This document shows positions 1 to 6,637 of a stretch of 8,176 nt of DNA, piece after piece. A program made the position numbers and the translations under genes. This DNA comes from JAYUHK01 sp043767025 (lineage in GTDB: Bacteria; Bacteroidota; Bacteroidia; Chitinophagales; Saprospiraceae): positions 1 through 8,176 of the forward strand of contig JAYUHK010000075.1 in assembly GCA_043767025.1 (NCBI GenBank). The letters are read 5' to 3'. The number at the start of each line of letters is the position of its first letter. The stretch's first letter is position 1. The notes beneath the pieces are model-generated. The model was not told where the DNA came from and did not search any database. It worked only from the letters and a program-made list of their open reading frames with translations.

Positions 1-157
1 TTCGCGCGCCGACGGGATTTTTAAGCAAAAACTTTAGAATTTCTACAGAGCACTTGATTTTTTTGGTTACTTTTTTCATCAAGGAAAAAAGTGACAAAAG
101 ACAAGAAAAAGACCACAAAATCAATCTCAAATGAGTCAATTTAAAATCCTTGCGTAA
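1..157. other. Left-edge stretch without a convincing gene
   Basis: No confident gene is visible. One plus-strand frame is open from base 3 to a TGA at 129-131, and another from base 2 to a TAG at 34-36. Either could be the tail of a gene that starts outside the window, but neither gives a recognisable domain. The stretch is A/T-rich except for the first 15 bases and contains a strong hairpin (66-95). It ends at a TAA (155-157) that closes the upstream side of the DUF4160 remnant reading frame. Confidence 0.35.
66..95. repeat. Inverted repeat / hairpin
   Basis: Two 12-base arms, GTTACTTTTTTC (66-77) and GAAAAAAGTGAC (84-95), pair with one G-T wobble around a six-base loop. The stem holds a six-base A/T run, so it could end transcription from an upstream gene lying outside the window, or it could be a dispersed palindromic repeat. 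It sits about 60 bases left of the point where the DUF4160 gene loses its N-terminal half. Confidence 0.5.
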
Positions 158-313
158 CATCAGATAAATGACGAAATTATTGAAGGAAAAATGCCAGCAC
201 GGGCAGTAAAAATGATTAAAAAATGGAATATTTTACACAAAGAAGAATTAATCAAGAATTGGGAGCTGGCTCAAATGCACGAGCCAATGGTACTAATTAT
301 GCCACTTCAATAG
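158..313 (+). pseudogene. DUF4160 protein, N-terminally truncated remnant
   Basis: The frame opening after the TAA at 155-157 and closing at TAG 311-313 translates as a C-terminal DUF4160 segment: an 'IIEGKMPARAVKMIKKW' stretch, then 'HKEELIKNWELA', then a short end at 'MPLQ'. The pattern 'G.hP.rA..hh..W..lH..EL..NWelA' is the family's hallmark. Full DUF4160 proteins are about 80-100 residues and begin with a conserved segment on exposure to a crowded His/Gly-rich strand; that half is absent upstream in any frame. The first ATG is at 191, giving 40 residues. It overlaps the DUF2442 frame next to it, the usual arrangement of this pair. It is probably non-functional. The family has been regarded as toxin-antitoxin-like, but its biochemical role is not established. 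Confidence 0.65.
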
Positions 314-555
314 CAACGCAGTTATATCTAACATCTGCGAAACACATATCAGAATATAATATTCAAATATCTTTCAGCGATGGATTGGAAAAAATAGTGG
401 ATTTAAAACCTCATTTGTGGGGAAAAATTTTTGAGCCACTTTTAGAGATAAGGTATTTCTCTAACTTTAAAATTATTCATAATACGATTGAATGGACGAA
501 TGGTGCTGACTTCGCACCCGAATTTTTGTATGACTTGCCAGAGGTAATTTTTTAG
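223..555 (+). CDS. DUF2442 domain protein
   Basis: The DUF2442 domain begins near residue 34 ('LYLTSAKHI', base 322) and runs to the end. The conserved pieces are 'FSDGLEKIVDLKPHL', 'GKIFEPL', 'YFSNFKI' and the diagnostic 'TIEWTNGADFAPEFLY' block. DUF2442 proteins are usually 75-100 residues and often follow a DUF4160 gene; the pair is treated as toxin-antitoxin-like, with no proven mechanism. The start is doubtful. The only in-frame ATG is 223, and the first 30 residues from it are an out-of-frame reading of DUF4160 coding sequence (158-313), so they are unlikely to be native protein. A TTG at 259 is the only other standard start before the domain. Natural initiation near 310-322 would need a non-standard codon (ATA at 310). 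The domain itself is intact, so either the start is unusual or it has been lost. Confidence 0.65.
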   Translation: MEYFTQRRINQELGAGSNARANGTNYATSIATQLYLTSAKHISEYNIQISFSDGLEKIVDLKPHLWGKIFEPLLEIRYFSNFKIIHNTIEWTNGADFAPEFLYDLPEVIF

Positions 556-600
556 GTAAATAAAAACTCTTTTAATATAAAACATCAAATAAAAAATTTA

Positions 601-1230
601 TTGTCATTCAGCATCTTGTTATTACTGAACCTACTACTGCCCCACCAAGCAACTGCTCAACAGCAACCAGAATTCGATATTTATGACGCAGGAGAGTTTT
701 GGGATTTTCCAGATTCTATCAAGTTGCTAAAATCGCATAAGGTGGTAGATAAAGCAGATTTTATTTTTGAAGGCGAGATAGAGAAAGGCAGTAAGAATAC
801 CTTTTTTTTGAATGGTAATGCAAATTTTGAACATTTAAGTTTTAAGATAAATATTTCTCACGTCTATAAAGGAAATTTAAAAAATGGCAGCCTCGAAATC
901 ATTTACACCGACATAGAATACGATTCGACGACAAATACTTTTTTTGACTGGAGAAACTATTTTGACGCACAACCAAAGTGGCATTTTCAGTCTGGACGAC
1001 AAATCTTTTTTTGTAAAAAATCAACTGTCCAATCGCCTATTAAAGAGCAGCTAAAGCTGGACAATGTTGGTTCGTATGAAGTTTTAAAGGGCGGATTTGC
1101 TCCGATAATAGCGCGTTTTAGCCCTGACGATGTGCCACAGATGGACGGTTTAGCAGGTATGCACTTCGAGAATATAGAAGCTGTGAGAGCTTTTTTGAAA
1201 GGACATAAAAATATAATAATGCCTGAATGA
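601..1230 (+). CDS. Exported protein of unknown function
   Basis: The family is not recognised with certainty. The N-terminus is a strong signal peptide: a run of Leu/Ile then 'HQATAQ', with cleavage expected around A-Q before 'QQPEFDIYD'. The mature part of about 185 residues has alternating hydrophobic and polar stretches typical of an all-beta fold: 'ADFIFEGEIEKG', 'LSFKINISHVYKG', 'GSLEIIYTDIEY', 'SGRQIFFCKK'. The order 'VFEG...V.KVFKG...IEI' resembles the N-terminal beta module of many secreted Bacteroidota proteins, but this is weak. There is one Cys in the mature part and no membrane anchor or lipobox. The TTG at 601 is the first standard start, but it leaves no positive charge before the hydrophobic core. 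Reading 12 bases further up (ATA at 589) adds K-N-L-L and restores a classic 'MKN' signal peptide start. An A/T-rich gap of 79 bases separates it from the next gene, so co-transcription is possible but not shown. Confidence 0.65.
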   Translation: MSFSILLLLNLLLPHQATAQQQPEFDIYDAGEFWDFPDSIKLLKSHKVVDKADFIFEGEIEKGSKNTFFLNGNANFEHLSFKINISHVYKGNLKNGSLEIIYTDIEYDSTTNTFFDWRNYFDAQPKWHFQSGRQIFFCKKSTVQSPIKEQLKLDNVGSYEVLKGGFAPIIARFSPDDVPQMDGLAGMHFENIEAVRAFLKGHKNIIMPE

Positions 1231-1309
1231 AACATCAACAACTTACGACATTTAATAAAAAAACTGATTTTAATATAAAAATAAATATAATATTTTTCAT
1301 TCATCAACT

Positions 1310-3748
1310 ATGAAACAATTATTCATTCTAATTTGCTTGATGGGCAGCGTCGCCGCTGCTCTTCACGCACAGCCACTCAATCGCTCGACCTACGAAACGA
1401 TGCTCAAAACAGCGGAAGAAAAATTAGCCGCCAAAGACTACTACAACGCTTTGGAGTGGTATGAAAAATGCTACGATGAGCGCAAAGAAAAAGAAATGGG
1501 CTTCAAAATCGCTCAACTTCACTTTGAGCTGCGCGACTATGTAGCTGCCGAAAAATGGTTCGGACGCGCCTCCAAAATACGCAAAAATCCGTTCCCCGAA
1601 GCAAGGCTCATGTATGCCAAAATGCAAAAAATGAACGGCAAATATCCAGAAGCCGTCGAAGAACTCCAGCAATTCATCGCCGATAGTCAGGACGAAAAAT
1701 TGAAAAAAATCGCCGAGCGAGAACTCGAAGGCGCACGATTAGCAACCAAACTCCTCGAGCCCAACGACATGAAAATAGCCAACGCCGGTGCCAATGTCAA
1801 TACGCCTGCGTCCGATTATTCGCCCGCTTTGCTCAACGCCAACGATATGTATTTCGCAGCCCTCACTGGCGACAAACCCGTCACACTCGACGGCAAAGAA
1901 GGAAATTATCATTCCAAAATCTACACCGTGTCCCGCAGCACAGGCGGCGGCTGGAGCAAAGCCGAACTGTTGAGTGCCGAAATCAACCGCGAAGGTTTTC
2001 ACACGGGCAACCCAAGTTTTTCGCCTGACGGCAAAAGAATGTTCTTCAATCGCAGCATTTTGAGCGGCAACGTGTTGGGCGAAAGCGAAATTTATATGAG
2101 TAAAAAAACGCCCGACGGCTGGGCACCACCACTCAAAGTAGAAGGCGTGAACGGCAAATACATCGCCAAACACCCAATGGTGGGCGAGCTTTTTGGGAAA
2201 GAAGTCCTGTTTTTTGTGTCCGACATGGAAGGCGGTCACGGCGGGTTCGACATTTATTATGCCACCTATCAGGGCGAAGATAAGTATGATTTGCCAGTCA
2301 ATCTCGGCACGGTCGTCAATACGCCCGACGACGAAGCTACGCCTTTTTACCGCGACGGCAAACTGTTTTTTAGCTCCAACGGACTTCCGAGTTTGGGCGG
2401 CTTCGATATTTATTTCAGCTCTTGGAACGGCGCAACGTGGAGCAAACCAACCAACATGGGCAAAGGCTACAACTCTGGCGCAGACGACCTTTACTACACG
2501 AGCGACAAAGATGGCTACAATGGTCTGTTCGTATCCAATCGTGTAGGCGGAAAATCTTTGAAAAGTAAGACTTGCTGCGACGATATTTACACTTTCGCAG
2601 TGGATAGAATCAAAGCCAATTTTGCGGGAACGACTTTTGAAAAAGGCAAGCCGCTCAACGGAGTCGCGATGCAACTTATCGAAATGGAAGGCGGCAAGCC
2701 GGGCAAAACCGAGAACCAAAGCAACCCAACCAGCAACGCTTTCGCCTATGTGTTGGGACTCGAAAAAGCCTACATGGTCATCACGTCCAAAGCGGGATAT
2801 TATCCAGATACGGTACAGTTCAATACTACGAACATCAAAAAAACCGTCACGATTGATAAAAAAATAACGCTTCGTCCTGTGCCGCCACCGCCGCCACCAC
2901 CACCTGCACCGAAGGAAACGGAAGAAGTAGTTTCTACCAATCAACCTATCCGCTTGAATAATATTTACTACGACTACGACGATGATAAAATTCTTCCCGA
3001 TGCGATGGGCGACCTCAACTATTTGGATACTTTGATGAAGCAATATCCGGACATGGTCATTGAGTTATCGTCCCACACCGATGCGCGCGGAAATGACAAG
3101 TACAATTTAGAACTTTCGCAGCGTCGCGCGGAGTCCGCCAAAAAATATTTAGTAGGAAACGGAATTGTGGACAGCCGAATCCAAGCCGTAGGATATGGCG
3201 AAACGCAGATTTTGAACGACTGCAAAAACGGCGTAAAATGTGCCGACGAACAGCACCGCCTCAATCGCCGTACAGAATTTAAAATCTTGTCGGGACCGAC
3301 AAGTATTTTGATTAAAAAAATTGTGAAAACGAAAGTCGAGGGCAAACCAACCGAAGGTAAAAAGCCAAAAGGCGGACCGAACCCAAATTTTTCAAACACA
3401 GGAGATTCCGCGAAGCCGAAAGCCGTCAAGTTGGATTTTGACAAAAAATTGGTGGATTTTGGTAAAATAAAAAAAGGCGAAAAGCGCGAACACAGCTTTA
3501 CATTTACGAACAAAGGCGACGAAACGGTCGAAATAGAGCTTTGCTCGGCGTGTGAATGTACCACTTTGGAATGGACGAGGCTGCCGATTGCGCCCGGCAA
3601 AACCGGAAAAATTGATGCCATTTTTGACAGCAAAGACAAGGACGCAAGCGAAACGATTGACATTACAATTATCTTGAAAAATACCGATCCAATTATGCAC
3701 TATCCCGTCGTGGAGGAAGTAAAATTCAAATACGAATTGGTGAAATAA
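1310..3748 (+). CDS. PorE-like TPR/PD40/OmpA envelope protein with C-terminal DUF1573
   Basis: This is a periplasmic or outer-membrane-associated multidomain protein of 812 residues. Seen in order: a signal peptide (1-20, ending 'ALHA'; no lipobox, so probably not a lipoprotein); TPR-like helices (about 26-148, 'AKDYYNALEWYEKCYDE'); PD40-type propeller repeats (about 165-430, with 'YSPALL', 'FSPDGKRMFF', two 'GGFDIYY/F' blades and 'DDIYTF'); a carboxypeptidase-regulatory-like domain (about 433-521); an eight-proline linker (525-532); an OmpA C-terminal peptidoglycan-binding domain (547-660, 'SSHTDARGNDKYNLELSQRRA' split by Asp/Arg ligands, then 'LNRRTEFKI', with Cys638/Cys644 likely bridged); and DUF1573 (about 708-795, 'VDFGKIKKGEKREHSFTFTNKG', 'CSACECTT'). 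TPR-PD40-CRD-OmpA is the architecture of the T9SS component PorE and its many Bacteroidota paralogues. The DUF1573 addition is not part of PorE as known, so this is likelier a paralogue. It starts with ATG and 'MKQ', and ends at a strong terminator. Confidence 0.85.
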   Translation: MKQLFILICLMGSVAAALHAQPLNRSTYETMLKTAEEKLAAKDYYNALEWYEKCYDERKEKEMGFKIAQLHFELRDYVAAEKWFGRASKIRKNPFPEARLMYAKMQKMNGKYPEAVEELQQFIADSQDEKLKKIAERELEGARLATKLLEPNDMKIANAGANVNTPASDYSPALLNANDMYFAALTGDKPVTLDGKEGNYHSKIYTVSRSTGGGWSKAELLSAEINREGFHTGNPSFSPDGKRMFFNRSILSGNVLGESEIYMSKKTPDGWAPPLKVEGVNGKYIAKHPMVGELFGKEVLFFVSDMEGGHGGFDIYYATYQGEDKYDLPVNLGTVVNTPDDEATPFYRDGKLFFSSNGLPSLGGFDIYFSSWNGATWSKPTNMGKGYNSGADDLYYTSDKDGYNGLFVSNRVGGKSLKSKTCCDDIYTFAVDRIKANFAGTTFEKGKPLNGVAMQLIEMEGGKPGKTENQSNPTSNAFAYVLGLEKAYMVITSKAGYYPDTVQFNTTNIKKTVTIDKKITLRPVPPPPPPPPAPKETEEVVSTNQPIRLNNIYYDYDDDKILPDAMGDLNYLDTLMKQYPDMVIELSSHTDARGNDKYNLELSQRRAESAKKYLVGNGIVDSRIQAVGYGETQILNDCKNGVKCADEQHRLNRRTEFKILSGPTSILIKKIVKTKVEGKPTEGKKPKGGPNPNFSNTGDSAKPKAVKLDFDKKLVDFGKIKKGEKREHSFTFTNKGDETVEIELCSACECTTLEWTRLPIAPGKTGKIDAIFDSKDKDASETIDITIILKNTDPIMHYPVVEEVKFKYELVK

Positions 3749-3763
3749 AGACAAAAAAGTATC

Positions 3764-3801
3764 AAAAACCCGACCGCCACACCATGCAGTCGGGTTTTTT
3801 T
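3764..3801 (+). terminator. Rho-independent terminator after the OmpA-family gene
   Basis: The perfectly paired arms AAAAACCCGAC (3764-3774) and GTCGGGTTTTT (3789-3799) enclose a 14-base loop and run into more T residues. It lies 15 bases after the stop codon of the large OmpA-family gene and 27 bases before pnuC, so it probably separates the two transcripts or lets only some transcription through to pnuC. Confidence 0.85.
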
Positions 3802-3827
3802 ATTGCCAAAAAAATAATTGCGCCAAG

Positions 3828-4412
3828 ATGGAAACTCTACTTCAAGCTGTCCGTGAGCAAGGTATCGTCCAGTGGCTCGCTTTTTTTACGGGTGTCGGCT
3901 ACGTCGCGTTGGCGGCTCGGCAAAACGTTTGGTGCTGGCTTTGGGGCGGCATCAGTGTTGGGCTGTATTTTTTTGTATTCTGCGAAATAAAACTCTTTTC
4001 GGACGCGGCACTTCAGATTTTTTACCTCATAATGTCCGTCTATGGTTGGTGGAAATGGAACGAACAAAAGCAGTCCGCCGACTCTAAAATCACGGTGTGG
4101 AGCGGTCGGCAGATGCTCACAGCGATAGCCGTTGGATTTTTAGCCAGTGTTCCGTTGGGGATATTTTGGAGCAGTATGGGTGGTTCGTTGCCTTACGCAG
4201 ACGCTATTCTGACTGCTTTCAGCATCATCGCGACGTGGATGGCGACCCAAAAGATACTCCAAAATTGGCTCTTTTGGGTTGCCGTTGATTTTTGTTACAT
4301 TTTACTTTACCTCAATCGGCAAGTCGAACTCACGGCTATTTTGAGTGCTATTTACCTGCTCATGTCGCTCGTCGGTTGGCGAGCGTGGCGCAAAGAAATT
4401 TTGCAAAATTGA
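3828..4412 (+). CDS. pnuC: PnuC-family nicotinamide riboside transporter
   Basis: This is an integral inner-membrane protein of 194 residues, a normal length for PnuC, with about seven hydrophobic segments. PnuC proteins move nicotinamide riboside (some members move thiamine or riboflavin) by facilitated diffusion, with trapping by phosphorylation in the cytoplasm. Family motifs seen: 'RQNVWCW' (31-37), 'LQIFYLIMSVYGWWKW' (62-77), 'WMATQKILQNWLFWVAVD' (137-154) and the terminal 'GWRAWRK' (183-189). The aromatic-rich 'YGWWKW' and 'QKILQNW..W...D' blocks are the most diagnostic. The ATG at 3828 gives a normal short N-terminal helix; no strong ribosome site is visible, as is usual in this phylum. 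No partner kinase or TonB receptor gene lies beside it, so the vitamin carried cannot be read from context. It is followed by a 27-base palindrome (4432-4458). Confidence 0.88.
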   Translation: METLLQAVREQGIVQWLAFFTGVGYVALAARQNVWCWLWGGISVGLYFFVFCEIKLFSDAALQIFYLIMSVYGWWKWNEQKQSADSKITVWSGRQMLTAIAVGFLASVPLGIFWSSMGGSLPYADAILTAFSIIATWMATQKILQNWLFWVAVDFCYILLYLNRQVELTAILSAIYLLMSLVGWRAWRKEILQN

Positions 4413-4431
4413 AATTTATAATGGAACGACT

Positions 4432-4458
4432 TTACCGACACCTTTAAGGTGTCGGTAA
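4432..4458. repeat. Perfect 27-base palindrome after pnuC
   Basis: The arms TTACCGACACCTT (4432-4444) and AAGGTGTCGGTAA (4446-4458) are exact complements around one central base. It lies 20 bases after the pnuC stop and could end that transcript, although no long T run follows. Its stem (CCGACACC/GGTGTCGG) resembles the CGACCCC/GGGGTCG hairpin near the right edge, which suggests a dispersed palindromic element. The left rpn fragment begins about 10 bases after it. Confidence 0.7.
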
Positions 4459-4477
4459 CTTTGAATGTCAGCCTCAC

Positions 4478-4697
4478 ATTCCCGCTTTTGACTATCAACT
4501 TACCGACCTCACGAGCTTCTCCAAAGAGGTATGGCAGACGCTGAAAGCAGGGCTTTTGCTAAATTTTTTGCGGACTTTACGCTTCGGCAGCGATGAAAAA
4601 TATGTACTTCAAAACGCCGAATTGATGTTCGTAAACGTCGGCGACCCCGAAAAAAAGGAGTCATTAGAAACTTTTTTTGTCGCCCAACTTGTTTATA
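4478..4697 (+). repeat. 220-bp direct repeat within rpn, left copy
   Basis: It aligns without gaps to 7750-7969. Counted by eye there are 14 differences in 220 bases, almost all in the first half; from about 4600 on, only two or three remain. Weaker similarity reaches left to about 4469. The identity ends abruptly after GTTTATA: this copy continues with the real rpn C-terminal sequence. Confidence 0.9.
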
Positions 4698-4810
4698 TTC
4701 TAAAAAACAACGAATTTAGCCTTTCTGATGTGCATAAAATTATTCAAACAGTAAAAAAAACTACCAATATGAGTTCTTATGATAATTTGATACAAGAAGC
4801 CGAGAAAAAA

Positions 4811-4872
4811 GGCATCGAAAAAGGCATCGAGAAAGGCATGAACTTGGGTATCGAAAAAGGCATCGAAAAGGG
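4811..4872 (+). repeat. Short tandem repeats coding for G-I-E-K-G
   Basis: The 12-base unit GGCATCGAAAAA and close variants recur here (starts near 4811, 4823 and 4859, with a diverged middle), coding Gly-Ile-Glu-Lys four to five times. Such variable GIEKG runs are typical of the C-terminal helix of Rpn-family proteins and can change length by slippage. Confidence 0.75.
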
Positions 4873-5000
4873 TGCGAGCCAAAAAGAGCGCGAAGTAATT
4901 AGCAATATTTTGGCGCAGTTCCCAAATTGGGACGACGAAAAAATTGCTGACTTAGCTGTTTCAACGCTCGAAGTGGTTCGTGCGGTGCGGGCAGAGTTGG

Positions 5001-5033
5001 GCGTGTGAGGTTGAACAGTTCAACCTCACACGC
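5001..5033. terminator. 33-base palindrome between convergent genes
   Basis: The arms GCGTGTGAGGTTGAAC (5001-5016) and GTTCAACCTCACACGC (5018-5033) pair perfectly around one base. On the plus strand TTTCTCTCTC follows, a weak U-rich tail suited to ending the rpn transcript; the minus strand lacks a T run. The TGA stop of the rpn fragment lies inside the left arm, and the stop of the minus-strand cargo gene is 9 bases past the right arm. It is probably a shared terminator for converging transcripts. Confidence 0.6.
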
Positions 5034-5041
5034 TTTCTCTC

Positions 5042-5101
5042 TCATCTCATCACTACAAACTTCACGGATTGCTGTCGGTGGGTGGCGGAGTCGTAGAGGG
5101 T
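5042..5101 (-). repeat. 60-bp direct repeat from T9SS sorting-domain tail, functional copy
   Basis: It is identical to 7131-7190 except for one C/T difference near base 5054. This copy is the genuine 3' end of the 515-residue cargo gene and codes for its last 19 residues (TLYDSATHRQQSVKFVVMR) plus the stop. The identity stops sharply after 5101. Confidence 0.9.
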
Positions 5102-6589
5102 GCAGAGGTACAAGCCGTTGGGCAGAGCGGAGGTGTTGATGTCGAGGCTGCCGATGGCGGAGTCGAGGGAGAGAGTCTGGAGTTTTTTGCCTGTGTAGTC
5201 GCTGATGGCGACGCTGATGGCAGTCGTGTTTTCTGTATAGTAAGCTATGTGGAGGAGGTCGGTAGTGGGGTTGGGCTGTACTACTAACCCGAGCGGAGCT
5301 TCGGCTGGGGCATCGCTGCTGGCACTGATGAGGCTGGGGCAGCTGTCGCTAGCTTGCAGCGCGCCCAAGCGGTAGTTCGGAAAGTTTGGCATCGCACTTG
5401 CGTAGTAGCGAGGAATCCTGATGGTGTGCTGTCGCAGCTCGCAAGCCAAGCCCAAGCGGTCGGGATACTCTATGACGTGGATATAGTGGGTGCTTCCAGG
5501 TGTGCTGATGTATATTTTGCCGTCGGGCGCGAGCTGTGCTGTCATGAATGCCGTCCCGCCTCCCCACCACAGGGGGTCAATAAAGCCGTCGTAGGTGGCG
5601 ACGGTAATTTTGGAGGCGGCTACGTCGCTTGCCCAAAGGTCGAATTGATAGACAAAAAAGAGCGAAGAGGCATACAAAAAACGAGAGTTGGGCGAAATAG
5701 CTACTCCGCCTAAATACGAGCTATCCAAAACAGGTATTTGAATGGGATTACTCAACCCGCCGGTGGTTCTATTAAAATTATAAATACATAATTGGCTATT
5801 TACTCTATCGTAGGTAGTTTGATAAAGTGCATAATAACAGCCGTTGGGCGAAAAACAAGCCTGCCCTTGCCCCCCTTTATTTGGTAATGAGCCTATTACT
5901 TGGACAGAATGATACATACTATCTTGAGTCATTAGCACTTTATGATACTTGTGGTTGTAAATGCCGGGTATCAATAACCACCAGTCTTTTCCGTTGGCAT
6001 GACGACAGGCAGTAATACAGTTGCGAGTGAGAGAATCTTGAATAACTAACTTACTTTTGGTTATTATTGCTCCCAATCCATTATTGAGTTTTGAATCCAA
6101 GGTAGTGCAATATAACTTGTGTCCGAAAACTGGAGAGATATTGTGTAGTGCAAGTTCTAAATGAAATAACTTATAAATAGATGAATCCGAAGAAAAGGGT
6201 AAAAATATAGCACCTTGTACTTTGTCTATACCAAAAAAGTCATTCTTGATATATTCATATATACCACCCGGACATAGCGTATCGCCGTGGGGCATCAAGT
6301 CATGGGCTTTATTAAATAACCTAATTCCTTCAGTATAAAATTGCAGGTTGCCATGTCGGTCGCAAATACTTGCATTCGTTTCTCCTAAACTGGCAAACAT
6401 ATAAAAGGTATCTATTTTTGCAGTGTCGCCGTCAAATGACAATTTTACGCCGCTGTCGTATCGGATAGGGCTGGAATATTCGTAACCCAAAATCCAAGCA
6501 TTGTCGTATTTACTGTTATTGGTTTGCGTATATATATTGTTTAAGTTACTAAAAAATAGAGTTACAGCAATATAAAATAATTTTTTCAT
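5042..6589 (-). CDS. Secreted beta-propeller protein with T9SS type A sorting domain
   Basis: This is a 515-residue protein exported through Sec and then the type IX system. A signal peptide (1-22, 'MKKLFYIAVTLFF' ... 'YTQ') leads into a propeller-like region (about 30-410). Its motifs are 'ICDRHGNLQFYTEG' (75-88), 'RHANGKDWWLL' (196-206), 'CFSPNGCYYALY' (245-256), 'AISPNSRFLYAS' (297-308), 'QLAPDGKIYIS' (352-362) and 'AMPNFPNYRLG' (399-409). This order ('...NGNLLFYTDG', 'HANGKDWW', 'LAPDGKIY', 'LPNF') is that of a widespread uncharacterised Bacteroidota secreted family. The last 83 residues (433-515) are a type A sorting domain, with 'VVQPNPTTD', 'ISDYTGKKLQTLSL', 'LPNGLYLCTL' and 'SVKFVVMR', expected to be cleaved off at the cell surface. 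The ligand or substrate is unknown. Base composition changes inside the gene: the 3' 600 bases are G/C-rich and the 5' 950 bases A/T-rich. It lies downstream of the small cargo gene on the same strand. Confidence 0.85.
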   Translation of the reverse strand: MKKLFYIAVTLFFSNLNNIYTQTNNSKYDNAWILGYEYSSPIRYDSGVKLSFDGDTAKIDTFYMFASLGETNASICDRHGNLQFYTEGIRLFNKAHDLMPHGDTLCPGGIYEYIKNDFFGIDKVQGAIFLPFSSDSSIYKLFHLELALHNISPVFGHKLYCTTLDSKLNNGLGAIITKSKLVIQDSLTRNCITACRHANGKDWWLLIPGIYNHKYHKVLMTQDSMYHSVQVIGSLPNKGGQGQACFSPNGCYYALYQTTYDRVNSQLCIYNFNRTTGGLSNPIQIPVLDSSYLGGVAISPNSRFLYASSLFFVYQFDLWASDVAASKITVATYDGFIDPLWWGGGTAFMTAQLAPDGKIYISTPGSTHYIHVIEYPDRLGLACELRQHTIRIPRYYASAMPNFPNYRLGALQASDSCPSLISASSDAPAEAPLGLVVQPNPTTDLLHIAYYTENTTAISVAISDYTGKKLQTLSLDSAIGSLDINTSALPNGLYLCTLYDSATHRQQSVKFVVMR

Positions 6590-6604
6590 GGCATAAAATA
6601 TAAA

Positions 6605-6637
6605 GATGGCTTTTGGCTCGCAGAGCCAAAAGCCATC
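6605..6637 (-). terminator. Hairpin between the two T9SS cargo genes
   Basis: The arms GATGGCTTTTGGCTC (6605-6619) and GAGCCAAAAGCCATC (6623-6637) pair perfectly around GCA. On the minus strand it begins 11 bases after the stop of the small cargo gene and is followed by CTTTATATTTTATG, a weak T-rich tail, so it probably ends that transcript. It finishes only 15 bases before the ATG of the large cargo gene, so it could also sit in that gene's leader. Confidence 0.65.

Larger units (their letters stand above)
4469..5008 (+). pseudogene. Rpn/YhgA-like nuclease, C-terminal fragment (left copy)
   Basis: From about base 4469 the frame ending at TGA 5006-5008 matches the right-hand rpn copy residue for residue ('IPAFDYQLTDLTSFS', 'TLRFG.DEKYVLQNAELMFV', 'VGDPEKKESLETFFVAQLVY'). 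It then continues into the C-terminal part that the right copy lacks: a charged helix with 'GIEKG' repeats and a final 'DEKIADLAVSTLEVVRAVRAEL' type segment split by acidic residues. Rpn proteins (PD-(D/E)XK family, Transposase_31/TIGR01784-like) are about 300-330 residues. Here the nuclease half with the catalytic D and E-x-K is missing, and no ATG precedes the homologous part. An in-frame TTG at 4556 (150 residues) or ATG at 4769 (79 residues) could give a C-terminal-only protein. The remaining frame has no stop or frameshift. It converges on the T9SS cargo gene, with a shared palindrome at the junction. Confidence 0.75.

Noticed and set aside
1231..1309. Promoter TATTTTTC (1291-1298) for the OmpA-family gene
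   Set aside because: It has one mismatch to TAnnTTTG, no TTG at the right distance upstream, and it would leave almost no leader before the ATG at 1310.
1310..1370. Lipoprotein signal in the OmpA-family protein (Cys9 in 'ILICL')
   Set aside because: The residues before Cys9 do not form a lipobox, and an ordinary cleavage site after 'ALHA' fits better.
1739..3043. A 434-codon open frame on the minus strand
   Set aside because: It lies fully antisense to the PD40 and OmpA coding region, has no recognisable domain, is rich in residues typical of mirrored codons (Phe, Val, Arg, His), and disappears where the sense gene changes composition.
3784..3990. Plus-strand open frame starting in the terminator before pnuC
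   Set aside because: It begins inside the terminator stem and overlaps pnuC in another frame, with no family resemblance; pnuC itself is clear.
4811..4872. CRISPR-like short repeats
   Set aside because: The 12-base units are adjacent, have no spacers, and code for the GIEKG helix repeats usual in Rpn proteins.
5354..5713. Plus-strand open frame of 119 codons
   Set aside because: It is antisense to the conserved propeller motifs of the cargo gene and has no recognisable features.
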